Assembly (NCBI GenBank): GCA_948585895.1
Contig: CAPBNZ010000005.1
Span: forward strand, 34,856-50,013
Length of the DNA: 15,158 nt
Source: an uncultured Clostridia bacterium
Lineage (GTDB): Bacteria > Bacillota > Clostridia > TANB77 > CAG-508
Direction of reading: 5' to 3'
How positions within the stretch are numbered: position 1 is the stretch's first letter; each line of letters begins with the position of its first letter. This document shows, piece by piece, positions 13,741 to 15,158 of the stretch. Made by a program: the position numbers and the translations under genes. A model generated the notes under the pieces. That model was not told where the DNA came from. It ran no database searches and saw only the letters and a list, made by a program, of their open reading frames with translations.

Positions 13741-14208
13741 ATGGAACTAACAAAAAATATTTTTTTCAACACAGATAAATTAATAGAAAATAGTAAAGTA
13801 AAAATATCTTATACAGGAAAACTTTTTCAAGATACTTCTGAAGAGGTTTCTATTCATTATGGTTTTGGATTTAATTGGGATAATGTAAATGATATAAAAA
13901 TGGAAAAAACAGATTTGGGTTTTCAAGCTGAAATAGAATTGAAAGAAGGCGATACTTTTAATTTTTGCTTTAAAAATGGAAATAATAATTGGGATAATAA
14001 TAATGGACAAAACTATATTTTCCCTTTAGAAAAAGTTCAAAATGAATTATTAGTATTAGAAGATGAGCCAGTTTCATTAGGTTCTGTAAGAAAATTAAGA
14101 AAATCTTATTTATGGAGTAAAAAAGTTCGTTTAGCAGTATATAAAATTATTACTTATCTTCCAAAAATAATCTCTGGAAATTATAAAAGAAAATTAACAA
14201 ATAATTAA
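13741..14208 (+). CDS. CBM25-like carbohydrate-binding protein
   Basis: 155 residues. Residues about 18-97 resemble the starch-binding CBM25 module: VSIHYGFGFNWDNVNDIKM, then GFQAEIELKEG, then FNFCFKNGNNNWDNNNGQNY. The Trp pair (W46, W84) and the WDNNxGxxY signature are the sugar-contact features of the family. The rest (about 110-155) is basic with no domain I know. There is no signal peptide and no catalytic domain, so it is a cytosolic binding protein, perhaps for glycogen or another alpha-glucan; that is inference. SD 9 nt before ATG; monocistronic; ends in a strong terminator. No glycogen gene is in the window. Confidence 0.8.
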   Translation: MELTKNIFFNTDKLIENSKVKISYTGKLFQDTSEEVSIHYGFGFNWDNVNDIKMEKTDLGFQAEIELKEGDTFNFCFKNGNNNWDNNNGQNYIFPLEKVQNELLVLEDEPVSLGSVRKLRKSYLWSKKVRLAVYKIITYLPKIISGNYKRKLTNN

Positions 14209-14248
14209 AAATCAAAAATTGCTAAAAAATTAGCAATTTTTGATTTTT
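14207..14248. terminator. Perfect bidirectional terminator between convergent genes
   Basis: Two 19-nt arms (14207-14225 and 14230-14248) are perfectly complementary with a 4-nt AAAA loop. The A-run and T-run at the stem ends provide a U-tract on both strands. It overlaps the CBM25 stop codon and ends 4 bp before the stop of the SDR gene. Confidence 0.93.
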
Positions 14249-14252
14249 TAAT

Positions 14253-14984
14253 TTATGTCATCGACCATCCTCCATTAATTGAAATAATTTGACCAGTTGT
14301 ATAATTATCTTCAATTAACCACTTAACACATTTAGCAATATCTTCTGCTTCTCCCATTCTCTCTAATGGTATTTCTTCTTCTATTTGCTTTAATTCCTCT
14401 TTCGAAAATTTATCATTCATATTTGTATTGATAATTCCTGGTGCAATAGCATTTACTCGAATATTACATGGTCCTAATTCTTTTGCTAAAGCTTTTGTCA
14501 TACCATTTATACCCGCTTTAGAAATAGAATACAATACTTCTAAAGAAGCTCCAATAATTCCCCAAATAGATGATATATTAATAATGCATCCTTTTTTATG
14601 ATGTATCATATTTGGTATTATTTCTTGTGACATAACAAAGGCAGAATATAAATTTGTGTTCATTACTCGATTCCAGTCTTCATCTGTTTCATCTGTAAAC
14701 ATTTTATATTCACTAATTCCTGCATTATTTATTAAGATATCTATTTTTTTGTATTTTTCTATAGCAAATTGTATTAACCTTTTTGCTTCTTCTCTTTTAG
14801 ATACATCTGCTTGTATAATATCTATTTGTATATTTTCTTTTTGCAATTCTTTTTTTAATTCATAGGCTTCTTTTTCAGAACAATTATAATTGGCAATTAC
14901 CTTTATTTGATTTCTTGCTAATTGCTTTGCTATTTCTCTTCCAATTCCCCTAGATGCTCCTGTTACGATAGCAATTTTATTCAC
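14253..14984 (-). CDS. FabG-like short-chain dehydrogenase/reductase
   Basis: Classical SDR. Numbered from the upstream ATG (15002): TGASRGIG (14-21) for the dinucleotide, NNAG (92-95), and catalytic Ser145, Tyr158 and Lys162 (YSISK), with APGIINTNM after it and GGWS at the end. Best fit is 3-oxoacyl-ACP reductase, the NADPH-dependent step of fatty-acid elongation, or a sugar/ketone reductase of the same size. There is no fatty-acid gene beside it, so the main FabG role is unproven. I prefer GTG at 14984 as the start: AGAGGA lies 6 nt upstream and the protein then begins VNKIAIVTGASRG (243 residues). ATG at 15002 has no SD. The neighbour on the left is convergent. Confidence 0.9.
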   Translation of the reverse strand: MNKIAIVTGASRGIGREIAKQLARNQIKVIANYNCSEKEAYELKKELQKENIQIDIIQADVSKREEAKRLIQFAIEKYKKIDILINNAGISEYKMFTDETDEDWNRVMNTNLYSAFVMSQEIIPNMIHHKKGCIINISSIWGIIGASLEVLYSISKAGINGMTKALAKELGPCNIRVNAIAPGIINTNMNDKFSKEELKQIEEEIPLERMGEAEDIAKCVKWLIEDNYTTGQIISINGGWSMT

Positions 14985-15012
14985 TTCTTTTCCTCTTTTC
15001 ATAATAAAATTG

Positions 15013-15040
15013 ATGTTAGAATAGGATTACAATATGTTAA
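15013..15040 (-). promoter_or_regulatory. Candidate promoter of the SDR gene
   Basis: TTAACA (15040-15035), 16 bp and TAACAT (15018-15013) on the minus strand. The match is modest and the region is AT-rich. The remaining bases to the right edge show no gene. Confidence 0.3.
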
Positions 15041-15158
15041 TAAAAAAGCCATCCATTAAGAGTTATTTCAAAACGATTGACCTGGATAGATTTATTTCCT
15101 AGAATTTAACTGTAGATTCCCTTACTACAAGTTTGCTTGCTCTTAATTACATCTTGAT

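Noticed and set aside
1..15158. CRISPR array
   Set aside because: No short regularly spaced direct repeat was seen; the only clear direct repeats are the two protein-coding modules at the left edge.

Overview
The window comes from a very AT-rich, low-GC Bacillota genome, most likely an uncultured Clostridia-type bacterium. The grounds are AGGAG-type ribosome binding sites, TTGACA/TATAAT promoters, an Lsa-type ABC-F protein, a VanW protein, a TnpV remnant and a small frameshifted protein resembling the Clostridia family DUF6774. No rRNA or housekeeping gene fixes the species.

Layout. Positions 1-1816 (minus) hold the N-terminal 605 codons of a large HNH nuclease-like protein that runs off the left edge and carries two ~128-residue C-terminal repeats. 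Positions 1817-2376 contain a decayed copy of an HD phosphohydrolase gene and the promoter of an ABC-F ribosome-protection gene (2377-3861, plus). Positions 3915-5773 look like a gene graveyard: a frameshifted small DUF6774-like gene, a C39-type peptidase gene frameshifted at its very end, a sigma-region-4-like fragment, and a TnpV gene with both a frameshift and a nonsense codon.

The centre (9875 to 5819, minus) is one tightly packed seven-gene operon that encodes only phosphate-bond hydrolases. In transcription order these are HAD, NUDIX, NUDIX, NUDIX, UMPH-1-like 5'-nucleotidase (HAD), NUDIX and HD. Gaps are 17-28 bp or short overlaps, and a 10-bp hairpin closes the unit. Together they look like a nucleotide clean-up or nucleotide-derivative processing set; the substrates cannot be read from the sequence.

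Positions 9900-11430 are again debris-rich. They hold an HTH-regulator relic with a strong terminator, a small two-helix membrane protein gene that has lost its start codon, a structured segment that may be an IS200/IS605 end, and a tRNA-Lys(CTT) locus. That locus has one intact tRNA flanked by a 5' fragment and a 3' fragment, read from a consensus promoter. The right part carries a VanW/G5 cell-surface protein (minus), a CBM25-like carbohydrate-binding protein (plus) and a FabG-like short-chain dehydrogenase (minus). The last two converge on a perfect 19-bp terminator stem.

At least seven broken or fragmentary genes in 15 kb suggest either a decaying accessory region or local assembly error; several of the lesions are single-base and can be tested with reads.
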